Source: an uncultured Bacteroidales bacterium (GTDB taxonomy: Bacteria; Bacteroidota; Bacteroidia; Bacteroidales; F082). From it: DNA of 37,283 nt. Of this stretch, positions 7,644 through 14,796 are shown piece by piece; position 1 is the first letter of the stretch, and every line of letters starts with the position of its first letter. Location: positions 1 to 37,283 of the forward strand of contig ONKQ01000049.1 of assembly GCA_900318465.1 (NCBI GenBank), read 5' to 3'. The position numbers and the translations under genes were made by a program. Below the pieces are notes generated by a model. That model was not told the origin of the DNA. It saw only the letters and a program-made list of their open reading frames with translations, and made no database searches.

Positions 7644-8552
7644 ATGTCCAAAAACCAAATCAACAAATACGTCTGGCTCGTAGAAACGCTCTACAAAGCC
7701 AAGAAAATCACGCTGAAGGAAATCAACCGCAGGTGGCTCGAAACCGATTTGAGCGAGGGCTTGGAGATTCCGCACCGCACGTTCCACACTTGGAAAAACA
7801 CGGTGGAAGAGATGTTTGGCCTCGTCATTATGTGCGACAAACACGACGGCGACCGATATTACATCGAGAACCGCGAGGCACTTGAAGACGACAGCCTGCA
7901 ACGCTGGCTGCTCAACAGTATGTCGGTCAGCAACACGCTACTTGAAAACAAGTCGCTCAGCGACCGCATTTTGCTTGAAAACATACCATCGGGACAGGAT
8001 TTCTTGGACACGGTGATGGCCGCGATGAAGAAAAGCAAAGTGTTGGAAATCACCTACAAGGGTTATTGGAGAGAACACGAAAGCACTTTCAGGGTGGCAC
8101 CATATTGTGTGAAACTGTTTCGCCAACGTTGGTATTTGGTCGGCAACAGCGTTTATGAAGGCAAAATCCGCATCTATTCCTTGGACCGCGTACGGGAAGT
8201 CCGACTGTTGGAGGAGACCTTCAAATACCCCAAGAAATTCAGTCCAGAGAACTACTTCAAAGGCTGTTTCGGGATCATTCGTGATGAGGAATGCCCCATC
8301 AAGACCGTGAAGGTGAAAGTGAGCGCCGACCAAGCCAACTACCTGCGTTCCCTACCCTTGCATCCTTCACAAAAAGAACTGGAGCATACGGACGAATACA
8401 GCATATTCTCCGTTGAGGTGCGTCCCACCTTCGACTTCCAGCAAGAACTCCTCTGGAACGGCGACGCGCTTGAAGTGCTGGAACCACTTTGGCTGCGGCA
8501 AGAATTGGCGGGCACAGTGAAACGAATGTGGAATCATTACAACTCAAAATGA
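7644..8552 (+). CDS. WYL-domain transcriptional regulator
   Basis: A 302-residue regulator. Residues 1-65 form a helix-turn-helix-like start (MSKNQINKYVWLVETLYKAK). Residues about 130-200 are the WYL domain, with the name-giving motif in RQRWYLVGNSVYEG and IRIYSLDRVREVRLLEETF. A C-terminal WCX-like extension ends near VKRMWNHYNSK. WYL proteins bind nucleic acid or nucleotide ligands and often control phage-defence or DNA-damage genes. It starts 5 nt after the RhuM-Fic gene and overlaps the exonuclease start by 4 nt, so it is translationally coupled to both. Its first 38 bases are duplicated at 6501. Confidence 0.85.
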   Translation: MSKNQINKYVWLVETLYKAKKITLKEINRRWLETDLSEGLEIPHRTFHTWKNTVEEMFGLVIMCDKHDGDRYYIENREALEDDSLQRWLLNSMSVSNTLLENKSLSDRILLENIPSGQDFLDTVMAAMKKSKVLEITYKGYWREHESTFRVAPYCVKLFRQRWYLVGNSVYEGKIRIYSLDRVREVRLLEETFKYPKKFSPENYFKGCFGIIRDEECPIKTVKVKVSADQANYLRSLPLHPSQKELEHTDEYSIFSVEVRPTFDFQQELLWNGDALEVLEPLWLRQELAGTVKRMWNHYNSK

Positions 8553-9043
8553 AAGACTTCGCCGCCATCGACTTCGAGACCGCCAACAACGAGCGCACCA
8601 GCGTGTGCAGCGTGGGCGTGGTGATTGTGAAAGAGGGCGAGTTCGTGGACTCGTTCTATTCGCTTATCCAACCCGAGCCGAATTATTACCTTTACTGGAA
8701 TACTATGGTTCATGGTATCACCAAGGCCGATACCGAGGACGCGCCCGTGTTTCCATACGTCTGGCGACAAATCGAGCCGCTTATTGAGGGCCTGCCTCTC
8801 GTAGCGCACAACAGCCCTTTCGATGAAGGCTGCCTAAAGGCCGTGATGCGTTGCTACCAAATGGATTACCCTGACTATCAGTTTTATTGCACTTGTCGCG
8901 CCTCGCGCAAACATTTCGGGAAACTGCTGCCCAACCATCAACTTCACACCGTGGCAGCGGCTTGCGGTTTCGCTTTGGTCAACCACCACCATGCCTTGGC
9001 CGATGCCGAGGCTTGCGCTTGGATTGCACGACAGATTTTGTAA
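8549..9043 (+). CDS. DEDDh 3'-5' exonuclease (DnaQ-like)
   Basis: A 164-residue single-domain exonuclease. ExoI motif IDFETAN gives the D and E, ExoII is in LVAHNSPFDEG, and ExoIII HHALADAEA gives the His and last Asp, the full DEDDh set for two-metal hydrolysis of DNA or RNA 3' ends. Length matches stand-alone DnaQ-like exonucleases rather than a polymerase subunit with extra domains. ATG 8549 overlaps the WYL stop (ATGA) and is preferred over 8489, which would lie 64 nt inside the WYL gene. It is probably co-transcribed with WYL. Confidence 0.85.
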   Translation: MKDFAAIDFETANNERTSVCSVGVVIVKEGEFVDSFYSLIQPEPNYYLYWNTMVHGITKADTEDAPVFPYVWRQIEPLIEGLPLVAHNSPFDEGCLKAVMRCYQMDYPDYQFYCTCRASRKHFGKLLPNHQLHTVAAACGFALVNHHHALADAEACAWIARQIL

Positions 9044-9062
9044 TTCAATTCGAAATTTACTG

Positions 9063-9070
9063 TAATTTTG
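9063..9070 (+). promoter_or_regulatory. -7 promoter element of the carbonic anhydrase
   Basis: TAATTTTG matches TAnnTTTG, and TTTG at 9037-9040 sits 22 nt upstream as a possible -33 element overlapping the end of the exonuclease gene. The start codon is 22 nt downstream at 9092. Confidence 0.6.
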
Positions 9071-9091
9071 CAGAAAATTCCGAATAAGACC

Positions 9092-9640
9092 ATGAATATA
9101 GACTCACAACAAGCCTTAGACCTGCTCAAAGCAGGCAACACCCGCTTCGTTTCGGGAGCCTTGACGCCGAAAGACGACTATGCAGAATTGCGGGAACAAC
9201 TCAGCAAGGGGCAGCATCCTTTTGCCGTGGTGTTGTGCTGTTCCGACAGCCGCGTGGCACCTGAAATCATCTTCGACCAAAAACCTGGCGACCTTTTCGT
9301 CATCCGCAATGCGGGCAATGTGGTGGACGAGGATGTGCTTGGATCCATTGAATACGCCGTCGAGCATTTGGAAACCCAATTGGTGGTCGTGCTGGGACAT
9401 TCCAGTTGCGGAGCCGTCACGGCGACCTGCCAAGGCGGTGACTTGCCCGGTCACATCCTCTACCTTGCTAAACGCATTCAGCCCGCCATCAATACGAGTT
9501 GCTGTATTGATGACAACGCCCGCCGTCACGCCCGAAGGATGGCTCAACTCATTGAAATTAACGACATTGTCAAACATGTGGGTGCACGTGTCGTGAGTGC
9601 TTTCTACGACATTCGTAGCGGAAAAGTGGAGTGGCTGTAA
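9092..9640 (+). CDS. Beta-class carbonic anhydrase
   Basis: A 182-residue enzyme interconverting carbon dioxide and bicarbonate with a zinc ion. The zinc ligands and catalytic dyad are visible: CCSDSRV with Cys50, Asp52 and Arg54, and HSSCGA with His103 and Cys106. DLFVIRNAGNVVD between them is typical of the family. No signal peptide is seen, so it is probably cytosolic and may supply bicarbonate for carboxylation reactions. ATG 9092 is chosen because the only longer start, TTG 9068, lies inside the promoter element. It stands as its own transcription unit, with promoters on both sides. Confidence 0.92.
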   Translation: MNIDSQQALDLLKAGNTRFVSGALTPKDDYAELREQLSKGQHPFAVVLCCSDSRVAPEIIFDQKPGDLFVIRNAGNVVDEDVLGSIEYAVEHLETQLVVVLGHSSCGAVTATCQGGDLPGHILYLAKRIQPAINTSCCIDDNARRHARRMAQLIEINDIVKHVGARVVSAFYDIRSGKVEWL

Positions 9641-9652
9641 CGAGGTTTTTTA

Positions 9653-9660
9653 TAACTTTG
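9653..9660 (+). promoter_or_regulatory. -7 promoter element of the amidohydrolase
   Basis: TAACTTTG matches TAnnTTTG and lies 30 nt before ATG 9691. It excludes the longer in-frame start at 9631. Confidence 0.55.
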
Positions 9661-9690
9661 CGGTCTGATTCATCGGAAAACCTTTCAACC

Positions 9691-11319
9691 ATGAAAACAA
9701 TTGTAAAACAAATCATTCCAGCGTTCTGCGCCTCAATTCTAATGCTTATGACCTCATGCAACCAAAAAGCACCCGTTGACCTTATCGTCCACAATGCCAA
9801 CGTCTATACCGTCGACGACGATTTCTCAAAAGCCCAAGCCTTTGCCGTGAAAGACGGAAAGTTTGTCGCCGTGGGCGATGAAGCGACCATTATGGGCCAA
9901 TATTCAGCCAAGGAAACCATTGATGCCCAAGGCGATGCAGTGTATCCGGGTTTTATGGACGGCCACAGCCATTTCACGGGATACAGCGAAAACCTCATCC
10001 GCTGGGCCGACCTGAAAGGCAGCCGCTCCTACGACGAAATCATTGAGCGGCTAAAAGCCCACGACAGCCTCTACCCTTCTGAATGGCTTTTGGGTCGCGG
10101 CTGGGACCAAAACCTTTGGGAAGTGGCCGAATTTCCTGACAATGAAAGACTTGCCGAGGCTTTTCCCAACAAGAAAGTCCTGCTGACCCGCGTGGACGGT
10201 CACGCCGTTTTGGTTTCAAAGGAAGTGCTTGATTTGGCGGGCATTAACGAAAACACAAAGATGGACGGCGGTATGGCCATCGTCAAGGAAGGCCGCTGCA
10301 CGGGTGTGTTGTTGGACAATTTGGCCGATGCTGCCAAGGCTTTGGTGCCGAAAATGGAAACCGAACTGCGGGTTCAAGCCTTGCTGAAAGCGCAAGAGAA
10401 CTGCATGGCGGTTGGCTTGACGAGCGTCACCGATGCGGGACAAGATATCGCCACCATTAATCTTATCAACAGTCTGCAACAAGCCGGACAGCTCAAGATG
10501 CACGTCAACGCGATGGTCAATCCCGACGACGAGACGATGGATTACTTTATGAATCAAGGCGTTATCGACAAGGAAAGGCTCACCGTCCGCAGCGTGAAAA
10601 TCTATGCCGATGGTGCTTTAGGCTCTCGCGGCGCGAAACTGCTTGAACCCTACACCGACGACCCGACCAACGACGGCTTGATTCTGGAAAGCGACGAGTT
10701 CTATCGCCACATTTGCCAAAAGGCATACGAAGCTGGTTATCAAGTGTGTTGCCACGCCATCGGCGACGGCGGAGTTCATCACATCTTGGACATCTTTTCC
10801 GAATACCTCAAAGGCAAAAACGACCTCCGTTGGCGCATTGAGCACTCGCAAACGGTAAGCAATACTGATTTCCAGCGTTTTGGCGAGTTTTCCGTCATCC
10901 CCTCCATCCAGACAACGCATTGCACTTCCGATATGGACTGGGCCGACGAGCGTCTTGGCGAGCGCATCAAGAACGCCTACGCCTACCAACAATTGCTGCA
11001 ACAGAACGGCTGGGTCATCAACGGCACCGACTTCCCCATTGAGGACATCAGCCCGATTTACACATTCTATGCCGCCGTCGCCCGCAAGCATTTGGACGGC
11101 ACGCCCGCCGAAGGTTTCCAAATGGAGAACGCCCTCACCCGCGAGCAAGCCTTGCGCTCCATCACGATTTGGGTGGCCAAAGGCTGTTTCTTAGAAGCCA
11201 GCAAAGGCAGCATCGAGGTCGGGAAAGATGCTGATTTCGTGATTCTTGACAGAGACTTGATGACTGTAGCAGAGAGCGAAATCCCTGCGGCCAAAGTGAA
11301 GATGTGCCACGTTCATTAA
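9691..11319 (+). CDS. YtcJ-like amidohydrolase, lipoprotein
   Basis: A 542-residue metal-dependent hydrolase of amidohydrolase family 3 (YtcJ/LAF3-like). The N-terminus is a lipoprotein signal with lipobox LMTSC, Cys23, so the mature enzyme is likely lipid-anchored in the periplasm or outer membrane. Family marks are the metal motif DGHSHFTG (His92, His94), the YADGALGSRGAKLLEPYTDD block, the CHAIGDGG His, the WRIEHSQ segment, and GTDFPIEDI with the last Asp. The family hydrolyses cyclic or N-acyl amides, and the substrate is not predictable here. Start 9691 fits both the promoter and the signal peptide. Confidence 0.88.
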   Translation: MKTIVKQIIPAFCASILMLMTSCNQKAPVDLIVHNANVYTVDDDFSKAQAFAVKDGKFVAVGDEATIMGQYSAKETIDAQGDAVYPGFMDGHSHFTGYSENLIRWADLKGSRSYDEIIERLKAHDSLYPSEWLLGRGWDQNLWEVAEFPDNERLAEAFPNKKVLLTRVDGHAVLVSKEVLDLAGINENTKMDGGMAIVKEGRCTGVLLDNLADAAKALVPKMETELRVQALLKAQENCMAVGLTSVTDAGQDIATINLINSLQQAGQLKMHVNAMVNPDDETMDYFMNQGVIDKERLTVRSVKIYADGALGSRGAKLLEPYTDDPTNDGLILESDEFYRHICQKAYEAGYQVCCHAIGDGGVHHILDIFSEYLKGKNDLRWRIEHSQTVSNTDFQRFGEFSVIPSIQTTHCTSDMDWADERLGERIKNAYAYQQLLQQNGWVINGTDFPIEDISPIYTFYAAVARKHLDGTPAEGFQMENALTREQALRSITIWVAKGCFLEASKGSIEVGKDADFVILDRDLMTVAESEIPAAKVKMCHVH

Positions 11320-11341
11320 TGAAGCCATTTTAACTGAAAAC

Positions 11342-11357
11342 TTGCCGATATCGGCAA
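11342..11357. promoter_or_regulatory. 16-bp perfect palindrome, candidate operator
   Basis: TTGCCGATATCGGCAA is a perfect dyad 60 nt before the UvrA-like start. The half-site TTGCCGAT recurs at 11393-11400, 51 bp further, about five helical turns. Position and symmetry suggest a regulator site for the UvrA-like gene. Confidence 0.45.
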
Positions 11358-11416
11358 AACTGATATTCTTGCAGCAAATTTTGAAGAAAAACTTGCCGAT
11401 AACCAGAAATGCTCTT

Positions 11417-13816
11417 ATGCCACAAAACCAAGATTTCATTTTAATCAAAGACGCCACCGAGAACAACCTGAAGCACATCACCGTCAGGATTCCGAAACGG
11501 CAAATCACCGTGGTGACGGGCGTGTCGGGGTCGGGAAAGTCATCGTTGGTGCTTGATACCATCGCGGCCAAGTCGCGGCGAGAACTGAATGACACTTTTC
11601 CTTCATTCACGCAGCAATATTTGCCCAAATATGGCCGTCCCCACGTTGGCGATATTGAGAATTTGCCCATCGCAATCGTCATTGAGCAAAGGAAACCGAC
11701 TTCCAATTCACGCTCCACAGTAGGCACATATACAGACATTTACGCCCTGCTTCGCCTGCTGTTCTCACGCATTGGGCAGCCTTTCGTGGGCTATTCGGAT
11801 GCCTTCTCTTTCAACCACCCATCGGGCAGTTGTCCGCGCTGCGCCGGCTTGGGCGAAATCCGTGAGTTGGACATCCACAAGTTGGTCGACTTCGACAAGT
11901 CGCTCAACGACGAGGACACCATTCATTATATCGCCTTCGGCAAGGGCGGCTGGCGCTGGATTCGCTATGCCCACAGCGGCCTTTTTGACCTCGACAAGAA
12001 AATCAAGGACTACTCGCCCGAAGAACTCGACTTGTTCCTCAACTCGCCGCAAATCAGGCTGAAGAACCCGCCCTACAATTGGCCGAAAAGTGCCAAATAC
12101 GAAGGCCTCATCCCGCGAATGTACCGCAGCATCATCAACTCGGAGGAAGGCCTGCTCCACGCAGCAGTGCTCAACCCGATGCTGACGATGGGCACCTGCC
12201 CCGACTGCAAAGGCACACGCCTCAACGAGAAAATCCGCTCCTGCAAAATCAACGGCGTGAACATCGCCGAAGTGACTGCAATGAGCATCAGCGACTGCCG
12301 CAAGTGGATGGAAACCATTGACAATCAACTTGCAGAAGACATCAAACACGCCACCATTGAACGCTTGACCGCTTTGGAGGAAATCGGGTTAGGCTATTTG
12401 ACTTTGGACCGCGCCATCGGGACGCTTTCGGGCGGCGAGGCCCAACGCTGCAAAATCGCAAAATACATCAACTCGCCGCTGTCGGACGTGATGTATATCC
12501 TTGACGAACCGAGCGTAGGCCTCCACAACCACGACATTTTGTTGATGCAAAAGTCGGTGCAGAAACTGAAAAACCACGGCAACACGGTCATCCTCGTTGA
12601 GCACCACAAGGAAATGATCAAAATCGCCGACCACATTATTGATATGGGTCCAGGCGCGGGTATGGCTGGGGGCGAAATTGTCTTTGAAGGCAGTTACAAC
12701 GAACTACTTCATAGTCAAACTCTTACAGGCACTTCGCTCAATGCGACAAGCACGATAAAGGAGCAAGTGCGCCGCCCAAAAGCCTTTTTCCATTTGGAGA
12801 ATGTCAGTTTGCACAATATCAAGGACTTGACAACCGATTTGCCTTTGGGCGTGATGTGCGGCATCGCGGGCGTGGCAGGTTCGGGAAAGAGTTCGCTGAT
12901 GGAGTGCTTTATAAAGGGTGTTGAATTGTTGAATGTTGAATCGTTGAATTGTTGTCACGATAACAGCCCAACAATTAAACAATTAAACAACCCAACAATT
13001 CAACAATCAGACATCGTCTACATCAGCCAAAAGGACATCGGCATCAGCTTGCGCTCCACCCCCGCCACCTATCTCGAAGTGGCCGACGACATCCGCAAGT
13101 TGTTCGCCAAAACCAACAAAACCAAAGCCGATTTGTTCTCCTTCAACGGCAAAGGAGGTTGCCCCGTTTGTCAAGGCAAGGGCGTGATTGTCAGTGATAT
13201 GGCTTTTATGGACAGCATCGAAACCGTTTGTGAGGCTTGCGGCGGACTGCGTTACTCCAACGAGGTCTTATCTTATAAGGTGCAAGGAATGAACATCGCC
13301 GAGGTGATGGATATGACCGCCAACAAAGCCTCGGAAATGTTTGCAGGCACTGTCATTGCCGAAAAATTGGAGCCATTGCGCAAGGTCGGTTTGGGCTATC
13401 TCCATCTGAACCAGTCGCTTTCGACGCTTTCGGGCGGCGAGTTGCAGCGCATCAAATTGGCCTCTTATCTTGTTGAATTGTTGAACTGTTCTCGCGACAA
13501 ATCAACAAATAAACAGTTAAACGCCTCAACACTTCAACAACCCAAAATCTTCATTATGGACGAGCCTTCCGACGGCCTCCACCTCAACGACATCCGCCGC
13601 ATCCTTGACCTTTTTGAGACGATGGTCGAGGCGGGCAACAGCATTTTCCTCATCGAGCACAACTTGGAAATGCTGAAGGCTTGCGATTACATCATCGAAC
13701 TCGGTCCGGGCGGCGGCGCAATGGGCGGCAAGGTCATTTTCAGCGGCACCCCGACAGAGATGTTGCATTGCAAAAAGTCGGTCACGGGACCTTATTTGGC
13801 TTCCGAACTCAAATAA
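11417..13816 (+). CDS. UvrA-like ABC ATPase lacking the UvrB-binding region
   Basis: A 799-residue tandem ABC ATPase of the UvrA family. The first half has Walker A GVSGSGKSS (from about 35), LSGGEAQRCKIAK and ILDEPSVGLH. The second has GVAGSGKSS, LSGGELQRIKL and MDEPSDGLH. CxxC pairs occur in SCPRCAGLG (139/142), CPDCKG (261/264), CPVCQG and CEACGG. After IEQRKPTSNSRSTVGTYTDI the protein goes almost straight to FSFNHPSGSCPRC. The UvrB-binding and insertion domains of standard UvrA (about 940 aa) are therefore missing. Such short paralogues exist beside true UvrA and have been linked to drug or DNA-adduct tolerance, so it probably does not load UvrB. Two in-frame palindromic insertions lie at residues 502-530 and 686-708. 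ATG 11417 is preferred over TTG 11342, which falls in the palindrome. Confidence 0.85.
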   Translation: MPQNQDFILIKDATENNLKHITVRIPKRQITVVTGVSGSGKSSLVLDTIAAKSRRELNDTFPSFTQQYLPKYGRPHVGDIENLPIAIVIEQRKPTSNSRSTVGTYTDIYALLRLLFSRIGQPFVGYSDAFSFNHPSGSCPRCAGLGEIRELDIHKLVDFDKSLNDEDTIHYIAFGKGGWRWIRYAHSGLFDLDKKIKDYSPEELDLFLNSPQIRLKNPPYNWPKSAKYEGLIPRMYRSIINSEEGLLHAAVLNPMLTMGTCPDCKGTRLNEKIRSCKINGVNIAEVTAMSISDCRKWMETIDNQLAEDIKHATIERLTALEEIGLGYLTLDRAIGTLSGGEAQRCKIAKYINSPLSDVMYILDEPSVGLHNHDILLMQKSVQKLKNHGNTVILVEHHKEMIKIADHIIDMGPGAGMAGGEIVFEGSYNELLHSQTLTGTSLNATSTIKEQVRRPKAFFHLENVSLHNIKDLTTDLPLGVMCGIAGVAGSGKSSLMECFIKGVELLNVESLNCCHDNSPTIKQLNNPTIQQSDIVYISQKDIGISLRSTPATYLEVADDIRKLFAKTNKTKADLFSFNGKGGCPVCQGKGVIVSDMAFMDSIETVCEACGGLRYSNEVLSYKVQGMNIAEVMDMTANKASEMFAGTVIAEKLEPLRKVGLGYLHLNQSLSTLSGGELQRIKLASYLVELLNCSRDKSTNKQLNASTLQQPKIFIMDEPSDGLHLNDIRRILDLFETMVEAGNSIFLIEHNLEMLKACDYIIELGPGGGAMGGKVIFSGTPTEMLHCKKSVTGPYLASELK
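12920..13006 (+). repeat. In-frame palindromic element 1 within the UvrA-like gene
   Basis: The left arm (12920-12954) is built of GTTGAATT-type units and the right arm (12969-13006) of CAACAATT-type units, separated by a loop starting TCACGATAA (12955-12963). It encodes a Leu/Asn/Gln-rich peptide starting VELLNVESLN and ending KQLNNPTIQQ. It lies after the second Walker A. Confidence 0.75.
13470..13540 (+). repeat. In-frame palindromic element 2 within the UvrA-like gene
   Basis: The same design as element 1. The left arm has TTGTTGAATTGTTGAAC, the core TCGCGACAA is at 13492-13500, and the right arm ends CAACACTTCAACAA. It encodes VELLNCSRDKSTNKQLNAST then LQQ, in the same frame as element 1, between the second ABC signature and Walker B. 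Confidence 0.75.
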
Positions 13817-13855
13817 TTTTCTTCGCAACCGCGACGCATATATCGTAATAATGTG

Positions 13856-13863
13856 TACTTTTG
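13856..13863 (+). promoter_or_regulatory. -7 promoter element of the small T9SS cargo gene
   Basis: TACTTTTG matches TAnnTTTG and lies 25 nt before ATG 13889. The two genes that follow overlap by 4 nt and probably share it. Confidence 0.55.
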
Positions 13864-13888
13864 CGCTTTACATTAATTCAAACGCAAA

Positions 13889-14374
13889 ATGAAACACATC
13901 ATCCAACGCGGATTGCTGCTGACGGCCTTTGTTTTCGGGCTGTTGTTCCGAATGTCGGCGCAATCCACACAAATCGTTGTTTTCCTGAACAATGGCAGCG
14001 AGCAAACCTACTCATTGATTGAAGCCGACCGCCTTTATTTTGAGGATAACACGAAACTCGTCATCGAGCAAATCTCAACCAAAAGCACGGTCATCATTCC
14101 GCTGGCCGACATCCGAAAGATTACCTGTGACGAAACCGTGGGCGTTTCGGAAGCCTCGGACGCGACGGTTTCCCTCTCCCCAAACCCCGTTCACGATGCT
14201 TTCACGCTCCGCAATCTTCAGGGCAAGGAAAACATCAGCATCTACGCCCTCGACGGAAGAATGGTCAAATCAGCGGAAGTTACTGGAGACCAATCCGTTG
14301 ACATCAGCGATATGCCCATTGGGTTGTATCTCGTCAAAACTCAATCATCAACCTTTAAAATGATTAAGTTATGA
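13889..14374 (+). CDS. Small secreted protein with T9SS C-terminal sorting domain
   Basis: A 161-residue secreted protein. A signal peptide covers residues 1-25 (ending MSAQ). A middle segment of about 60 residues (VVFLNNGSEQTYSLIEADRL, IPLADIRKITCDE) resembles the short beta-rich start found on many Bacteroidales surface proteins. Residues 92-161 form a type A T9SS sorting domain with SLSPNPVHDAFTL, ISIYALDGRMVKS and IGLYLVKTQSSTFKMIKL. The protein should cross the outer membrane by T9SS and be attached to the surface or released. It overlaps the following gene by 4 nt (ATGA), so the two are probably translationally coupled. The middle of the next protein's N-terminus is similar (NDDNGGSTLNIRDIDSIVF), so both may be variants of one leader module. 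Confidence 0.85.
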   Translation: MKHIIQRGLLLTAFVFGLLFRMSAQSTQIVVFLNNGSEQTYSLIEADRLYFEDNTKLVIEQISTKSTVIIPLADIRKITCDETVGVSEASDATVSLSPNPVHDAFTLRNLQGKENISIYALDGRMVKSAEVTGDQSVDISDMPIGLYLVKTQSSTFKMIKL

Positions 14375-14796
14375 GAAAGTCATTGATTATCATAGCCTTA
14401 TTGGTGGGCTGCATTAGCCTTAATGCGCAGGAATACCACATGAAAGTCTTCAATACTGCCTTCATACTTTATGATAAGGATGTGAGCACTATTGAAGAAT
14501 TTCGTTTTAATGGCGAACACATGTTCATTAACGATGATAATGGAGGTAGCACACTGAATATCAGAGATATTGACAGCATTGTTTTCAGGCAAGAGTCACC
14601 ACACACGGGCGACACAGTTTACATCACCTACAACGGCAATTCCGTAACGGTGGACAATCCTTTCGCTGATGACGGGGTTCAAATCCATACAGACGGTGCT
14701 TTCGTTGATGTGGAATCGTGGAGAATGGATGTTGGGCGTTTATGTTCCGGTAACACTGAGACTCAAAGGCACTTCAACACTTGCCGACGGCGCTAA
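14371..14796 (+). CDS. N-terminal part of a Cthe_2159-like secreted protein (frameshifted)
   Basis: A 141-codon reading frame with a signal peptide (MRKSLIIIALLVGCISLNAQ), then the beta-rich leader EFRFNGEHMFINDDNGG and SLNIRDIDSIVF-like residues, then DTVYITYNGNSVTVDNPFAD. That last stretch is the usual start of carbohydrate-binding Cthe_2159-type proteins in this phylum. The frame then loses similarity after about residue 117 and ends in an unrelated tail (SGNTETQRHFNTCRRR). The rest of the expected protein continues in the +1 frame from about 14720. One extra base, or a two-base loss, near 14715-14760 would explain this. It could be a true pseudogene, a phase-variation site or an assembly error. 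No homopolymer is seen at the junction. Confidence 0.6.
   Translation: MRKSLIIIALLVGCISLNAQEYHMKVFNTAFILYDKDVSTIEEFRFNGEHMFINDDNGGSTLNIRDIDSIVFRQESPHTGDTVYITYNGNSVTVDNPFADDGVQIHTDGAFVDVESWRMDVGRLCSGNTETQRHFNTCRRR

Noticed and set aside
14715-14760. Programmed ribosomal frameshift joining the two Cthe_2159-like frames
   Set aside because: No slippery heptamer or clear downstream pseudoknot is visible; mutation or sequencing error is simpler.
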